Origin: an uncultured Oscillospiraceae bacterium
GTDB lineage: Bacteria; Bacillota; Clostridia; Oscillospirales; Acutalibacteraceae
Length of the DNA stretch: 31,498 nucleotides
Reading direction: 5' to 3'
Assembly (NCBI GenBank): GCA_905192745.1
Contig: CAJJLZ010000028.1
Coordinates: forward strand, 1 to 31,498
The position numbers and the translations under genes were made by a program. The notes beneath the pieces are model-generated. The model made no database searches. It saw nothing but the letters and a program-made list of their open reading frames with translations, and was not told where the DNA came from. This document shows, piece by piece, positions 1-7,390 of this stretch (positions within the stretch are counted from its first letter, which is position 1; each line of letters opens with the position of its first letter).

Positions 1-45
1 GAAAATGCCGTTCGGCATTTTCCCGAAGTTTTCGTGTATACCACG
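1..45 (-). repeat. Partial copy of promoter/stem-loop repeat
   Basis: Positions 1-22 form a perfect hairpin (GAAAATGCCG, TT loop, CGGCATTTTC), followed by CCCGAAG and TATACCAC. The order (stem-loop, CC-GAA-G, then TATACCA) is the same as in the 91-bp tandem repeats at 29686-29867. Read on the minus strand it is a TATA box followed by a stem-loop, pointing out of the window. The GC-rich half of the unit would lie left of base 1. Confidence 0.5.
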
Positions 46-47
46 GC

Positions 48-76
48 CGCCCCAAAAATGGATATGGGGCGTTTTT
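48..76 (+). terminator. Rho-independent terminator upstream of murG
   Basis: Stem CGCCCCA (48-54) pairs with TGGGGCG (65-71), with a 10-nt loop, followed directly by TTTTT (72-76). It probably ends a transcript entering from the left of the window. Confidence 0.6.
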
Positions 77-108
77 CAGCGGCGCGGCCTGCTGCGGGCA
101 CAAAACGG

Positions 109-139
109 GCGGTATTGCGTCGGGCAATACCGCTGTTTT
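109..139 (+). terminator. Hairpin with short U-tract just before murG
   Basis: GCGGTATTGC (109-118) and GCAATACCGC (124-133) form a perfect 10-bp stem with a 5-nt loop, followed by TGTTTTC. It lies only 12 nt before the murG ribosome site, so it could be a terminator or an attenuator-like leader structure. No convincing promoter is visible between it and murG. Confidence 0.45.
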
Positions 140-164
140 CTATACATAAACAGGAGGAATTCCC

Positions 165-1301
165 ATGCGCGTATTAATGACAGGCGGCGGCACCGCGGGG
201 CATATCAACCCGGCGCTGGCCATTGCCGCCAAGATCCGAGCAGAACAGCCGGACGCTGAGATCCTTTTTGTCGGTGCAAAGGGCCGGATGGAAACCCGGC
301 TGGTTCCCGCGGCGGGCTATCGGATTGAGACGGTAGACGTGCGCGGCTTCCAGCGGCGGCTGTCGCTGAAAAATGTCGGGAGGAATATTTCCGCCGCCGT
401 TCATGCGGTGATGGCGGAGATGGCCTCCGCCCGCATCCTTCGTGAGTTCCGGCCGGATATCGCCATCGGAACAGGCGGCTATGTCAGCGGCCCGGTGCTG
501 CGCAAGGCGGCGAAAATGGGAATTCCCGTGCTGGTGCATGAATCCAACGCCTTCCCCGGGGTGACGGTGAAGATGCTGTCCAAATGCGCGGCGGCGGTGC
601 TGATCTGCGCCGAGGACGCGAAAAAATATCTGCCGCCGGAAGCCCGCGTGGTGGTTACGGGAAACCCCCTCCGCCCGGAATTTCGTCACCTCGACCGGGA
701 AAAGGCCCGCCGGGAGCTGGAGTTGGACAGCCGTCCGCTAATCCTGTCGGTTGGAGGCAGTCTGGGGGCGGAACGGGTAAACGCCGCGATGGCCGAGGTG
801 CTCGCCCGCAGCGTGAAGGACGGCCGGTTTCAGCACATCCACGCCACCGGAAAATCGGGCTGGGATTCCACCTGCGCCCGTCTGCGGGAGTTGGGGGTGC
901 CGGAGAAAACGACCGGGATTACAGTGCGGGAGTATATTGACGATATGCCCCGGTGTATGGCGGCAGCCGATCTGGTGATTTCCCGCTGCGGGGCGATGAC
1001 CCTGAGCGAGCTGCCGGCGGCCGGCAAGCCTTCCATTCTGATTCCGTCTCCCAATGTGGCGGAAAATCACCAATACCACAACGCGATGGCGCTGGTGAAC
1101 AAGGGGGCGGCGGTCTGCATTGAGGAAAAGAATCTGACCGCCGACGCATTGTGGGAGACAATGGAACGGATCGCTTCCGCGCCGGAGGAATTGCGGCGGA
1201 TGGGAGAAAACGCCCGCCGGGCCGCGATTCTGGACGCGGACGAGCGAATTTACGAGGTGGTACAGGCTGTGCTGAAAAACGGCGGCAGGTTTCCGGAATA
1301 A
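165..1301 (+). CDS. murG: UDP-GlcNAc:undecaprenyl-pyrophosphoryl-MurNAc-pentapeptide GlcNAc transferase MurG
   Basis: MurG adds GlcNAc to lipid I to make lipid II on the inner face of the cytoplasmic membrane, the last cytoplasmic step of peptidoglycan precursor synthesis. The 378-residue protein has the family's usual length. Its N-terminal domain opens with the glycine-rich GGGTAGHINPALAIA motif (about residues 7-21). The C-terminal GT-B domain has GGSLGAERVN (about 198-207) and the donor-sugar signature around SRCGAMTLSELPAAGKP and NVAENHQYHNA. The ATG at 165 follows AGGAGG with good spacing. The gene stands alone in the window: hairpins precede it and a terminator follows at 1431-1477. 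In many Firmicutes it sits in the dcw cluster, so an upstream partner may lie outside the window. Confidence 0.97.
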   Translation: MRVLMTGGGTAGHINPALAIAAKIRAEQPDAEILFVGAKGRMETRLVPAAGYRIETVDVRGFQRRLSLKNVGRNISAAVHAVMAEMASARILREFRPDIAIGTGGYVSGPVLRKAAKMGIPVLVHESNAFPGVTVKMLSKCAAAVLICAEDAKKYLPPEARVVVTGNPLRPEFRHLDREKARRELELDSRPLILSVGGSLGAERVNAAMAEVLARSVKDGRFQHIHATGKSGWDSTCARLRELGVPEKTTGITVREYIDDMPRCMAAADLVISRCGAMTLSELPAAGKPSILIPSPNVAENHQYHNAMALVNKGAAVCIEEKNLTADALWETMERIASAPEELRRMGENARRAAILDADERIYEVVQAVLKNGGRFPE

Positions 1302-1355
1302 AAAATTTTAAAAAGTTCGTTTTTATGGTTTACAAAAAGACATTCTTTTTCTCCT

Positions 1356-1477
1356 TATAATAGAAGAAGGGTTTTGAAAATCGTCACTCCGAGCGACGGG
1401 GAAAATATGACGGGCAAGACGGACAAAACAAAAAAGAGAGCGTTGTAAAATGTATCGTTTTACAGCGCTCTCTTTTT
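1356..1477 (+). ncRNA. Possible short transcript (weak)
   Basis: A TATAAT box (1356-1361) stands after murG and is followed by about 115 nt without a convincing ORF, a small CGTC/GACG hairpin near 1382-1398, and the strong terminator at 1431-1477. This is the layout of a small RNA, but there is no -35 at normal spacing (TTTACA lies 21 nt upstream). It may equally be the 3' untranslated end of murG. Confidence 0.2.
1431..1477. terminator. Bidirectional terminator after murG
   Basis: A 16-bp stem (1435-1450 with 1458-1473, one G-T pair) with a 7-nt loop, A-rich on the left and TTTT on the right. It ends murG transcription and could also stop minus-strand transcripts from the gene at 1691-2440. 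The rest of 1302-1690 shows no gene. Confidence 0.85.
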
Positions 1478-1690
1478 CGAAACCGTCTTAACCGAAAAAA
1501 TATTTTTCTGACCGGCGGGACGTTTATCCAATCCGGATTTCTTTATATCTGCACGTTGAAATAGTTAAGGCGAAGCGATAGCGATTTATGCGAACAGGAT
1601 TCCCTTTTTTCAGGGCTTGCGGTAAGGCGCGAAACGGCGTAAAGTGCGTCTCAGGGAGTGGATGGAGCGGTATCCGGCCGTTTACAGGGG

Positions 1691-2440
1691 TCAGGGTGCC
1701 GCATAGTCTCTGGCGAGAAGGACGGCGATCTTCTCCTGAATGGCTTGTTCGGTCCGCTCCATCCACTCCTCATACTCCGCCTGTTCCTGATCCCTTTCCG
1801 TCAGGATGCGGTCGTAATCGTTTTGCCGATAGGAACGGGCGGCATCCAGCGCGGCCTGATGGGCGTCCGAACCGAACTGCCCGTTGTTGGCATAAGCTTC
1901 GTTTATCCGTTGTTCCCGGTCGTACCGTTCCAGAGCAATTTCCTCCAGCCGCCGGGTATACTCCGCCTGAGCGCTTTTATGGGCGGCCTCGCGGTCTGCG
2001 ATCCGGTCAGCGTATTCCGCGCGAACCTCCCGGGAGACGGCTTCCCTGGCTTCGGCGGTGAGCGGCGGCTTGGTGGTCTGCGGGACGGTGGTCCGCTCGG
2101 CGGCCGTTTTGCGTGAGACGGTGGTCCGGGAGGAAGTCGTCGTTCCGGTACGGACGGCGGTAGAGGCGGCGGAGACGGCGGAGACGACGGAAGAAAGACG
2201 GGACGACTCCGTCTGAGCGGAGGACGGGGAAGAGGCGGTATCCGGGAAAGAGGAGGAAGAAGCCTTCTGTCCGCCGACGGCTGCTGTGGACGTGTCCGGC
2301 TGTGTTGGAGCGGAGATGCCGCGGCGTCCGGCGCAGAAAAGCAATACGGCCAGAAGACTCAGCGAAAGAAGGACGGCAAGGGTGACGACGATTTCCTTTT
2401 TCGGCTTTTTGGCATTGTTTCCGTCGGCCGCAGCATTCAT
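1691..2440 (-). CDS. Membrane-anchored Ser/Thr-rich protein with helical C-terminus, function unknown
   Basis: Not recognised as a known family. From the ATG at 2440 it is 249 residues. A short charged cytoplasmic start (KKPKKE) leads into one hydrophobic segment (VVTLAVLLSLSLLAVLLF, about residues 18-35). About 90 residues rich in Ser, Thr and Ala follow, a linker of the type found in wall-spanning proteins. The last 115 residues are Glu/Arg/Ala/Tyr-rich and look like one long helix or coiled coil (for example RRLEEIALERYDREQRI). The ATG at 2440 is chosen because AGGAGAGG lies 6 nt upstream; a GTG at 2482 would add 14 residues but is less likely. It is transcribed divergently from the HTH gene at 2605 and probably faces the outside of the cell. 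Confidence 0.75.
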   Translation of the reverse strand: MNAAADGNNAKKPKKEIVVTLAVLLSLSLLAVLLFCAGRRGISAPTQPDTSTAAVGGQKASSSSFPDTASSPSSAQTESSRLSSVVSAVSAASTAVRTGTTTSSRTTVSRKTAAERTTVPQTTKPPLTAEAREAVSREVRAEYADRIADREAAHKSAQAEYTRRLEEIALERYDREQRINEAYANNGQFGSDAHQAALDAARSYRQNDYDRILTERDQEQAEYEEWMERTEQAIQEKIAVLLARDYAAP

Positions 2441-2472
2441 GGCGATCCTCTCCTGTGGTTTGTTCGGACCAA

Positions 2473-2501
2473 ATCGTAACACAATTCGGAAAATTTGGCA
2501 A
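2473..2501 (-). promoter_or_regulatory. Promoter of the Ser/Thr-rich protein gene
   Basis: On the minus strand TTGCCA (2501-2496) and TACGAT (2478-2473) are separated by exactly 17 nt, about 30 nt ahead of the ATG at 2440. Confidence 0.5.
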
Positions 2502-2604
2502 ATTTATTCTATCATTGCCCGGCTGAACGATTATAAAAAATCGGGAGCAGAGCGGCTTTGCGGCCGCCGAAACGTGGTGGAAACAGAGGAAGGGGGGGAC
2601 TGAT

Positions 2605-3063
2605 TTGAACCGAAAAGAAGGGAAAGAGCAGAAAAAATCGGAAGCGGGGAAAGAAAAAGAAGACCCGGAGGAGGACATCCGGACTCTGCGCCTTTGGGCG
2701 GGCCGCGCCCGCGTCTTTCATGAGCAGGCCGAAGAACGGGAACGCCTGCTCGCCGCAGGGGAAAACGACTATGGAATGGAAGAGATCGCACTGGAGGCGG
2801 CGGCTTTTCGGGTGCGGGAGCAGACGGCCCGCCGGGAATTGTATGAACGGCTTCGCGTCTGCCCGCTGCCGCCCCTCCAACGGGATGTGCTGTGCCGGCA
2901 TTATCTGCGGTATCAAAGCTGGACCCGGATGGCGGAGGAAACCGGCTATTCCCGGCGGTATCTGCTGACGCTGCACGCGCGGGCGATCCAGCGGTTGGCG
3001 AACCGGGAAACGCGGGAAGGACGGGAAGAAAAGCCGGAAAGGCTGGAAGAAAAAGACGGATAG
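2605..3063 (+). CDS. Small sigma-70 region 4-like HTH protein
   Basis: A 152-residue basic and acidic protein. The N-terminal half is charged and helical. The C-terminal part (about residues 88-135) resembles sigma-70 region 4 or phage late-activator HTH domains: LPPLQRDVLCRHYLRYQSW, then MAEETGYSRRYLLTLHARAI as the predicted recognition helix pair. There is no region 2, so it is not a full sigma factor; a DNA-binding transcription regulator of the DUF1492/ArpU/RinA-like sort is the most likely role (inference). The start is a TTG at 2605 with a very purine-rich ribosome site (GGAAGGGGGGG). The C-terminal tail is Glu/Arg/Lys-rich. It is followed by a strong terminator and is divergent from the membrane protein at 1691-2440. 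Confidence 0.75.
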   Translation: MNRKEGKEQKKSEAGKEKEDPEEDIRTLRLWAGRARVFHEQAEERERLLAAGENDYGMEEIALEAAAFRVREQTARRELYERLRVCPLPPLQRDVLCRHYLRYQSWTRMAEETGYSRRYLLTLHARAIQRLANRETREGREEKPERLEEKDG

Positions 3064-3083
3064 GACAGCCGGGGACAAGACGG

Positions 3084-3129
3084 AAAAGGATACGGGAAGA
3101 GAGGGGCGTCTCTCTTCCCGTATCCTTTT
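3084..3129. terminator. Strong bidirectional terminator
   Basis: AAAAGGATACGGGAAGAGAG (3084-3103) pairs perfectly over 20 bp with 3110-3129 around a 6-nt loop. A runs on the left and T runs on the right make it work both ways. It ends the HTH gene. Confidence 0.85.
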
Positions 3130-3139
3130 GTTCGAAGGG

Positions 3140-3173
3140 ACTTACGCGTTCTCGTGTAGGAACTTACGCGTTC
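3140..3173. repeat. Two 12-bp direct repeats next to a MITE
   Basis: ACTTACGCGTTC occurs at 3140-3151 and 3162-3173, 22 bp apart. The last 8 bp (ACGCGTTC) recur at 3309-3316 on the other side of the insertion, where they look like a target-site duplication. Confidence 0.6.
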
Positions 3174-3307
3174 GGGAGTGTCCAAAAAACGCAGTTAATA
3201 AAAAGTGGATTCTAAGCGGTGACGCTCTCCCTCCTTGAAAACAGGCATCTTCTATATGCGCATGTCTAAAATACTTGTTTTATAAAATGTGCGATTAGGA
3301 CACTCCC
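3174..3307. mobile_element. MITE-like non-coding insertion
   Basis: Perfect 10-bp terminal inverted repeats, GGGAGTGTCC (3174-3183) and GGACACTCCC (3298-3307), bound a 134-bp stretch that is clearly richer in A+T than its surroundings and has no ORF. The 8-bp sequence ACGCGTTC flanks it at 3166-3173 and 3309-3316 (one extra C at 3308, or a 9-bp duplication with one mismatch). Ends of this kind with 8-9 bp duplications fit a miniature element mobilised by an IS256-like or similar transposase; that assignment is inference. No transposase is present in the window. Confidence 0.6.
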
Positions 3308-3323
3308 CACGCGTTCTTCCCCC

Positions 3324-3352
3324 TTGCTTTTTCCGTTCGGATGTGGTATGGT
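3324..3352 (+). promoter_or_regulatory. Promoter of pheST
   Basis: TTGCTT (3324-3329), a 17-nt spacer, then TATGGT (3347-3352). It lies immediately downstream of the MITE-like insertion and just before the T-box leader, giving an expected start near 3359. Confidence 0.6.
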
Positions 3353-3358
3353 AAAGCA

Positions 3359-3676
3359 AACGCATGGATGGAGAAGAGTACCCTGCCGGGCGACGGGCCG
3401 GGCCGGAGTACCGCAAAAGAGAGGGCCGCCGCCGGCTGAAAGCGGCCCGCGGGAAACAGCAGGGGAAGTTCGCTCCGGAGCGGCGGGGCTGAAGCGCGCG
3501 GAAACGCGGACGGCGGTAGGCTTCGACGGAGGACGCCGTTATCGGTCGCTGGAGTGTTTGCTTCAAGGCAAAAAACAGGGTGGTACCGCGGAGACGGATG
3601 AGCGTACGCTTTGGTCTTCGTCCCTTTACGGCGGAAAGGACGCGTCCTTTTCGCAGGAGGGGACGGGGGCTTTTTT
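3359..3676 (+). promoter_or_regulatory. T-box leader of pheST
   Basis: The T-box sequence GGGTGGTACCGCG is at 3578-3590, as in aminoacyl-tRNA synthetase leaders that read uncharged tRNA. A GAGAAGAGTA stretch near the 5' end fits the base of Stem I. A candidate Phe specifier codon TTC is at 3469-3471, though other placements are possible. The terminator form uses CGTCCC (3619-3624) with GGGACG (3660-3665), enclosing the palindrome AAAGGACG/CGTCCTTT (3635-3650), and ends in TTTTTT (3671-3676). Uncharged tRNA-Phe would stabilise the antiterminator and allow pheST transcription. Confidence 0.9.
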
Positions 3677-3742
3677 ATTGCCTTCGGCCTCTCCGCTTCC
3701 TAAAACGGAGAAACGGTTATTCCGAAAGAAAGGAACGGTCCT

Positions 3743-4768
3743 ATGAAAGAAAAACTCGAAGAGCTGCGCCGGCAGGCGCTCGAAAAGCTGGAATCGCTGC
3801 CGGATAAAAAGGAACTGGAAGAGCTCCGCGTGAGGGTGATGGGAAAAAAAGGATCCCTGACCGAGCTGCTGCGGGGCATGGGCGCCCTGCCGGCGGAGGA
3901 ACGTCCCAAGGCGGGCCAGATGGTCAACCAGCTCCGGCAGGAACTGGAGACCCGCTTCACGGCCCGGGAGGCGGAGCTGGAGGCCGCGCTGAAAGAGCGC
4001 CGTCTCGCGGAGGAACGCATCGATGTGACCATGCCGGGGAAAAAGACGGCGGTAGGCAGCCTTCATCCGCTGAACAGCGTGCTGGATCAGCTGATCGACA
4101 TTTTTCAGTCGATGGGCTTCGATGTGGCGGACGGCCCGGAGGTGGAAACCGAGCATTACTGCTTTGAGGCGCTGAACGTCCCGAAGGATCATCCCGCCCG
4201 GGATATGCAGGACACCTTCTATATCGGGGAGAACCTGCTTCTCCGCACCCAGACGTCGGCGGCCCAGATCCGCACGATGGAAGGGCGCACCCCGCCCATC
4301 CGTATCATCTGCCCCGGTCGGGTGTACCGCGCCGATGAGGTGGACGCGACCCATTCCCCGGTGTTCCATCAGGTGGAGGGCCTGGTGGTGGACAAGGGGG
4401 TCACCATGTGCGACCTGAAGGGCGTGCTGGAGCAGTTCGCCCATGAAATTTATGGGCCGGAAACCAAAGTGCGGTTCCGCCCCTCCTTCTTCCCCTTTAC
4501 CGAGCCGAGCGTCGAAGTGGACGTAAGCTGTTCCGAGTGCGGCGGCACGGGCTGCCGCGTCTGCAAGGGCACCGGCTGGATTGAGATTCTGGGCGCGGGG
4601 ATGGTGCATCCCAACGTCCTTTCCGGCTGCGGCATCGACCCGGAGGTGTATTCCGGCTTCGCGTTCGGTATCGGGCTGGACCGGCTGACCACCACCCGGC
4701 ACCGCATCAGCGATATCCGCCTGCTGTTCGAGAACGATCGCCGTTTCCTCGAGCAGTTCGCGAAATAA
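3743..4768 (+). CDS. pheS: Phenylalanine-tRNA ligase alpha subunit
   Basis: Catalytic subunit of the (alpha-beta)2 enzyme that charges tRNA-Phe in the cytoplasm. At 341 residues it has the bacterial length. Residues 1-90 form the N-terminal coiled-coil tRNA-binding arm. The class II catalytic core follows, with motif 2 in PGRVYRADEVDATHSPVFHQ (191-210), and the C-terminal part contains SCSECGGTGCRVCKGTGW and the motif 3 region GFAFGIGLDRLTTTRH. The ATG at 3743 follows an AAGAAAGGAA purine stretch. It is the first gene of the T-box-controlled operon; pheT begins 35 nt after its stop. Confidence 0.98.
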   Translation: MKEKLEELRRQALEKLESLPDKKELEELRVRVMGKKGSLTELLRGMGALPAEERPKAGQMVNQLRQELETRFTAREAELEAALKERRLAEERIDVTMPGKKTAVGSLHPLNSVLDQLIDIFQSMGFDVADGPEVETEHYCFEALNVPKDHPARDMQDTFYIGENLLLRTQTSAAQIRTMEGRTPPIRIICPGRVYRADEVDATHSPVFHQVEGLVVDKGVTMCDLKGVLEQFAHEIYGPETKVRFRPSFFPFTEPSVEVDVSCSECGGTGCRVCKGTGWIEILGAGMVHPNVLSGCGIDPEVYSGFAFGIGLDRLTTTRHRISDIRLLFENDRRFLEQFAK

Positions 4769-4803
4769 CGGCCGGAAAACGGTTAAGAAAGGAAGGCATA
4801 CGC

Positions 4804-7200
4804 ATGAAAGTATCTCTCAACTGGCTGCGGCGGTATGTGGATATCACCGTCCCGCTGCAGGAGCTTTGCGATAAAATGGTCATGAGCGGCTTTGAAGTGG
4901 ACGGGATCGACGACCTGTCCCAGACCATGGATAACGTGGTGACCGGCCGGATCATCCGGCTGGAAAAGCATCCCGACGCCGACCGGCTGCAGATCTGCCA
5001 GCTGGATGTGGGCGGGGAGGAGCCGGTTCAGATCGTGACCGGCGCGGACAACGTGTTTGAGGGCGCGATGGTGCCGGTCGCCCTGCACGATTCTCACCTG
5101 CCGAACGGCGCGCATATCAAGAAGGGGAAGCTGCGGGGCGTTCCCTCCAACGGGATGCTCTGCTCGGGCGAGGAGCTTTGCCTGAGGGAAGCGGATTATC
5201 CCGGGGCGGAAGTGCACGGTATCCTGATTCTTACGCGGCATGAAAGCTGTCCGGTTGGCACCGATATGCGGGAAATTCTCGGGATGAACGACGTAATCAT
5301 CGATTTCTCGGTCACCGCCAACCGTCCCGACTGCCAGAGCGTCCTGGGCATTGCGCGGGAAGTCGCCGTGGCGCTGAAAGCTCCCATCCGCCTGCCCGAG
5401 CCGGTCTATACCCCGAAAATGGGGGATATCCATGACCATATCCGGGTCACGGTGGAGGATTTCGATCTCTGCCCCCGGTATTACGGCCGGGTGGTGACCA
5501 ACCTGCGGGTGGGGCCCTCCCCCGAGTGGATGCAGCAATGCCTGAAGTCCGCCGGAATGCGCCCCATCAACAATATCGTGGATATTACCAACTTCGTTAT
5601 GCTGGAAACCGGACAGCCCATGCACGCCTTCGACCTGCGGGACGTGCGGGGCGGGCAGATCATCGTCCGCCGGGCGAAGGACGGGGAGACGATGACCACT
5701 CTGGACGGCAAGCCGCATGCCCTCACCCCGGAGATGCTGGTGATCGCGGACGCGGAGGAGCCCTCCTGCATCGCCGGCGTGATGGGCGGGCTGGACAGCG
5801 AGATTAAGGCCGACACCCCCGCCCTTTTCTTTGAAACGGCGAAGTTCCGCCGGGACAGCGTGCGGAAGACCGCCCGCGCTCTCGGTATGCGCACCGAAGC
5901 CAGCGCCCGTTTTGAGAAGGGCGTGGACATTATGAATGTGGAGTACGCGATGAACCGCGCCCTCCAGCTCATCGACGAGCTGGACGCGGGGGATATCGTG
6001 GAAGGCGCGATCGACGTGAACGACGGCCTGCCGGAGGAGCGGGTGCTGACCGTGACCGCCGATGGGATCAACGCCCTGCTGGGGCTTGCTATCCCGGCCG
6101 AAACCATGGCCGAAATCCTGAACCGTCTGCATATCCGCACCGTCCTTGACGGAGAAACGCTGACCTGCGCCATCCCCTCCTTCCGGGACGATATCGAGGG
6201 CCGGGCCGATCTGGCGGAGGAAGTGATGCGGATTTACGGCTACGACCATATCGTCGGAACCCCGATGCGGGGCGAGATCGTCCGGGGCCGGAAGCTGCCC
6301 GAGCGGAAGGCCGCCGACCGGCTGAAGGCGCGGCTGATCGCCCTCGGTCTGTATGAGATCACCACCTATTCCTTCATCAGCCCGAAGGCGGCCGATCAGC
6401 TCGGTTTCGCCGCAGAGGATGAGCGCCGCCGTCAGATTACCCTGCTCAACCCGCTCGGGGAGGAATATTCGGTGATGCGCACCCAGCTTACCAGCAGTAT
6501 GCTTACGGTGCTTTCCACCAACTATGCGCGGAAAATCCCCTCCGTCCGCTTTTTTGAGGTAAGCAAGCGGTTCGTGGCGAAATCCATGCCGGCCACGGAG
6601 CAGCCGGCCGAACTGCCGGTGCTGTCTCTTGGCCTGTATGGCGAAGGGGAGGATTTTTACACCCTGAAGGGGCTGGTGGAAGAGGTGTTTGCCGTCTTTG
6701 GCCGGACGCCGGAGTATGAGCGGGCGGCGGAGCCGTATCTCCATCCCGGCCGTCAGGCGGCCGCCGTTCTGGACGGGGAGACCGCTGCGGTATTCGGCGA
6801 GCTGCATCCCGACACGGCGGAGCGTTATGGGCTCGGCGGCCGGGCGTTTGTGGCGGAGATTCATCTGGAAGCCCTCTACGCTTCGGAGCAGAAGATCACC
6901 TATTATAAGCCGCTGCCCCGCTTCCCGGCGGTGGAACGGGACCTCGCCCTGCTGTGCGACGAGGAACTTCCTGTCGCGGAGATCGAGAAAACGATCCGCT
7001 CCTCCGGAGGAAAAAATCTGGAGAGTGTGACGCTTTTCGACGTGTACCGCGGAGCGCAGATCCTTACGGGCAAGAAGAGCGTGGCCTATTCGCTGACCTT
7101 CCGTTCCGCTCAGGGGACTCTGACGGATCAGGAAATTGACGGCGCTCTTCAGAAAATCTTTCGAAATTTGAAAGAAAAAGGATGCGAGCTGCGCGTATAA
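4804..7200 (+). CDS. pheT: Phenylalanine-tRNA ligase beta subunit
   Basis: Beta subunit of the same enzyme, responsible for tRNA binding and editing of mischarged Tyr-tRNA-Phe. The 798-residue protein has the complete bacterial domain order: EMAP/tRNA-binding domain (about residues 40-150), B3/B4 editing domain (about 210-390), B5 domain (about 400-480), catalytic-like core (about 490-690), and FDX-ACB anticodon-binding domain at the C-terminus (about 705-798, starting near YYKPLPRFPAVERDLALL). The ATG at 4804 follows AAGAAAGGAAG. Nothing is missing. No strong terminator follows; a small CCCTTG/CAAGGG hairpin at 7204-7220 overlaps the -35 of the ireB promoter, so some read-through is likely. 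Confidence 0.98.
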   Translation: MKVSLNWLRRYVDITVPLQELCDKMVMSGFEVDGIDDLSQTMDNVVTGRIIRLEKHPDADRLQICQLDVGGEEPVQIVTGADNVFEGAMVPVALHDSHLPNGAHIKKGKLRGVPSNGMLCSGEELCLREADYPGAEVHGILILTRHESCPVGTDMREILGMNDVIIDFSVTANRPDCQSVLGIAREVAVALKAPIRLPEPVYTPKMGDIHDHIRVTVEDFDLCPRYYGRVVTNLRVGPSPEWMQQCLKSAGMRPINNIVDITNFVMLETGQPMHAFDLRDVRGGQIIVRRAKDGETMTTLDGKPHALTPEMLVIADAEEPSCIAGVMGGLDSEIKADTPALFFETAKFRRDSVRKTARALGMRTEASARFEKGVDIMNVEYAMNRALQLIDELDAGDIVEGAIDVNDGLPEERVLTVTADGINALLGLAIPAETMAEILNRLHIRTVLDGETLTCAIPSFRDDIEGRADLAEEVMRIYGYDHIVGTPMRGEIVRGRKLPERKAADRLKARLIALGLYEITTYSFISPKAADQLGFAAEDERRRQITLLNPLGEEYSVMRTQLTSSMLTVLSTNYARKIPSVRFFEVSKRFVAKSMPATEQPAELPVLSLGLYGEGEDFYTLKGLVEEVFAVFGRTPEYERAAEPYLHPGRQAAAVLDGETAAVFGELHPDTAERYGLGGRAFVAEIHLEALYASEQKITYYKPLPRFPAVERDLALLCDEELPVAEIEKTIRSSGGKNLESVTLFDVYRGAQILTGKKSVAYSLTFRSAQGTLTDQEIDGALQKIFRNLKEKGCELRV

Positions 7201-7205
7201 TCCCC

Positions 7206-7234
7206 TTGAAAAACAAGGGCCGATACGTTATAAT
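7206..7234 (+). promoter_or_regulatory. Promoter of ireB, fused to a repeat module
   Basis: TTGAAA (7206-7211), 17 nt, TATAAT (7229-7234): a near-consensus housekeeping promoter. The TATAAT belongs to the repeat module described at 7229-7266. Confidence 0.8.
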
Positions 7235-7266
7235 GTTGTTCAGAAGAAATGCCAGCGGTATTCTCC
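7229..7266 (+). repeat. Promoter/stem-loop repeat module in the ireB leader
   Basis: From TATAAT onward, 22 of 25 bases (7229-7253) match the minus strand of the 91-bp repeat at 29777-29867, followed by the same type of stem-loop (AATGCC, AGC, GGTATT with one G-T pair). The stem-loop would sit about 10 nt after the -10 box, that is, at the very 5' end of the ireB mRNA. Confidence 0.6.
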
Positions 7267-7390
7267 TTTTCCGTCTTTTTGCGGAAAGGTCCGCCGCCCT
7301 TTTTCACGGGCGCGATGCTTTATGGCATATTTCCCCTGTATAGGCATAGCATGAATCAGAGGACTACGCGACGGAATGGAGGCGGCTTAT

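Noticed and set aside
3174..3307. Complete insertion sequence
   Set aside because: Only 134 bp between the inverted ends and no transposase frame, so only a MITE-like element can be supported.
3626..4702. 358-codon minus-strand frame over pheS
   Set aside because: Shadow of pheS; Gly/Ala/His/Arg-biased composition and no ribosome site.
4783..6864. 693-codon open frame on the minus strand across pheT
   Set aside because: It is antisense to a complete, clearly recognisable pheT, has no family resemblance and arises from the GC-biased third positions.
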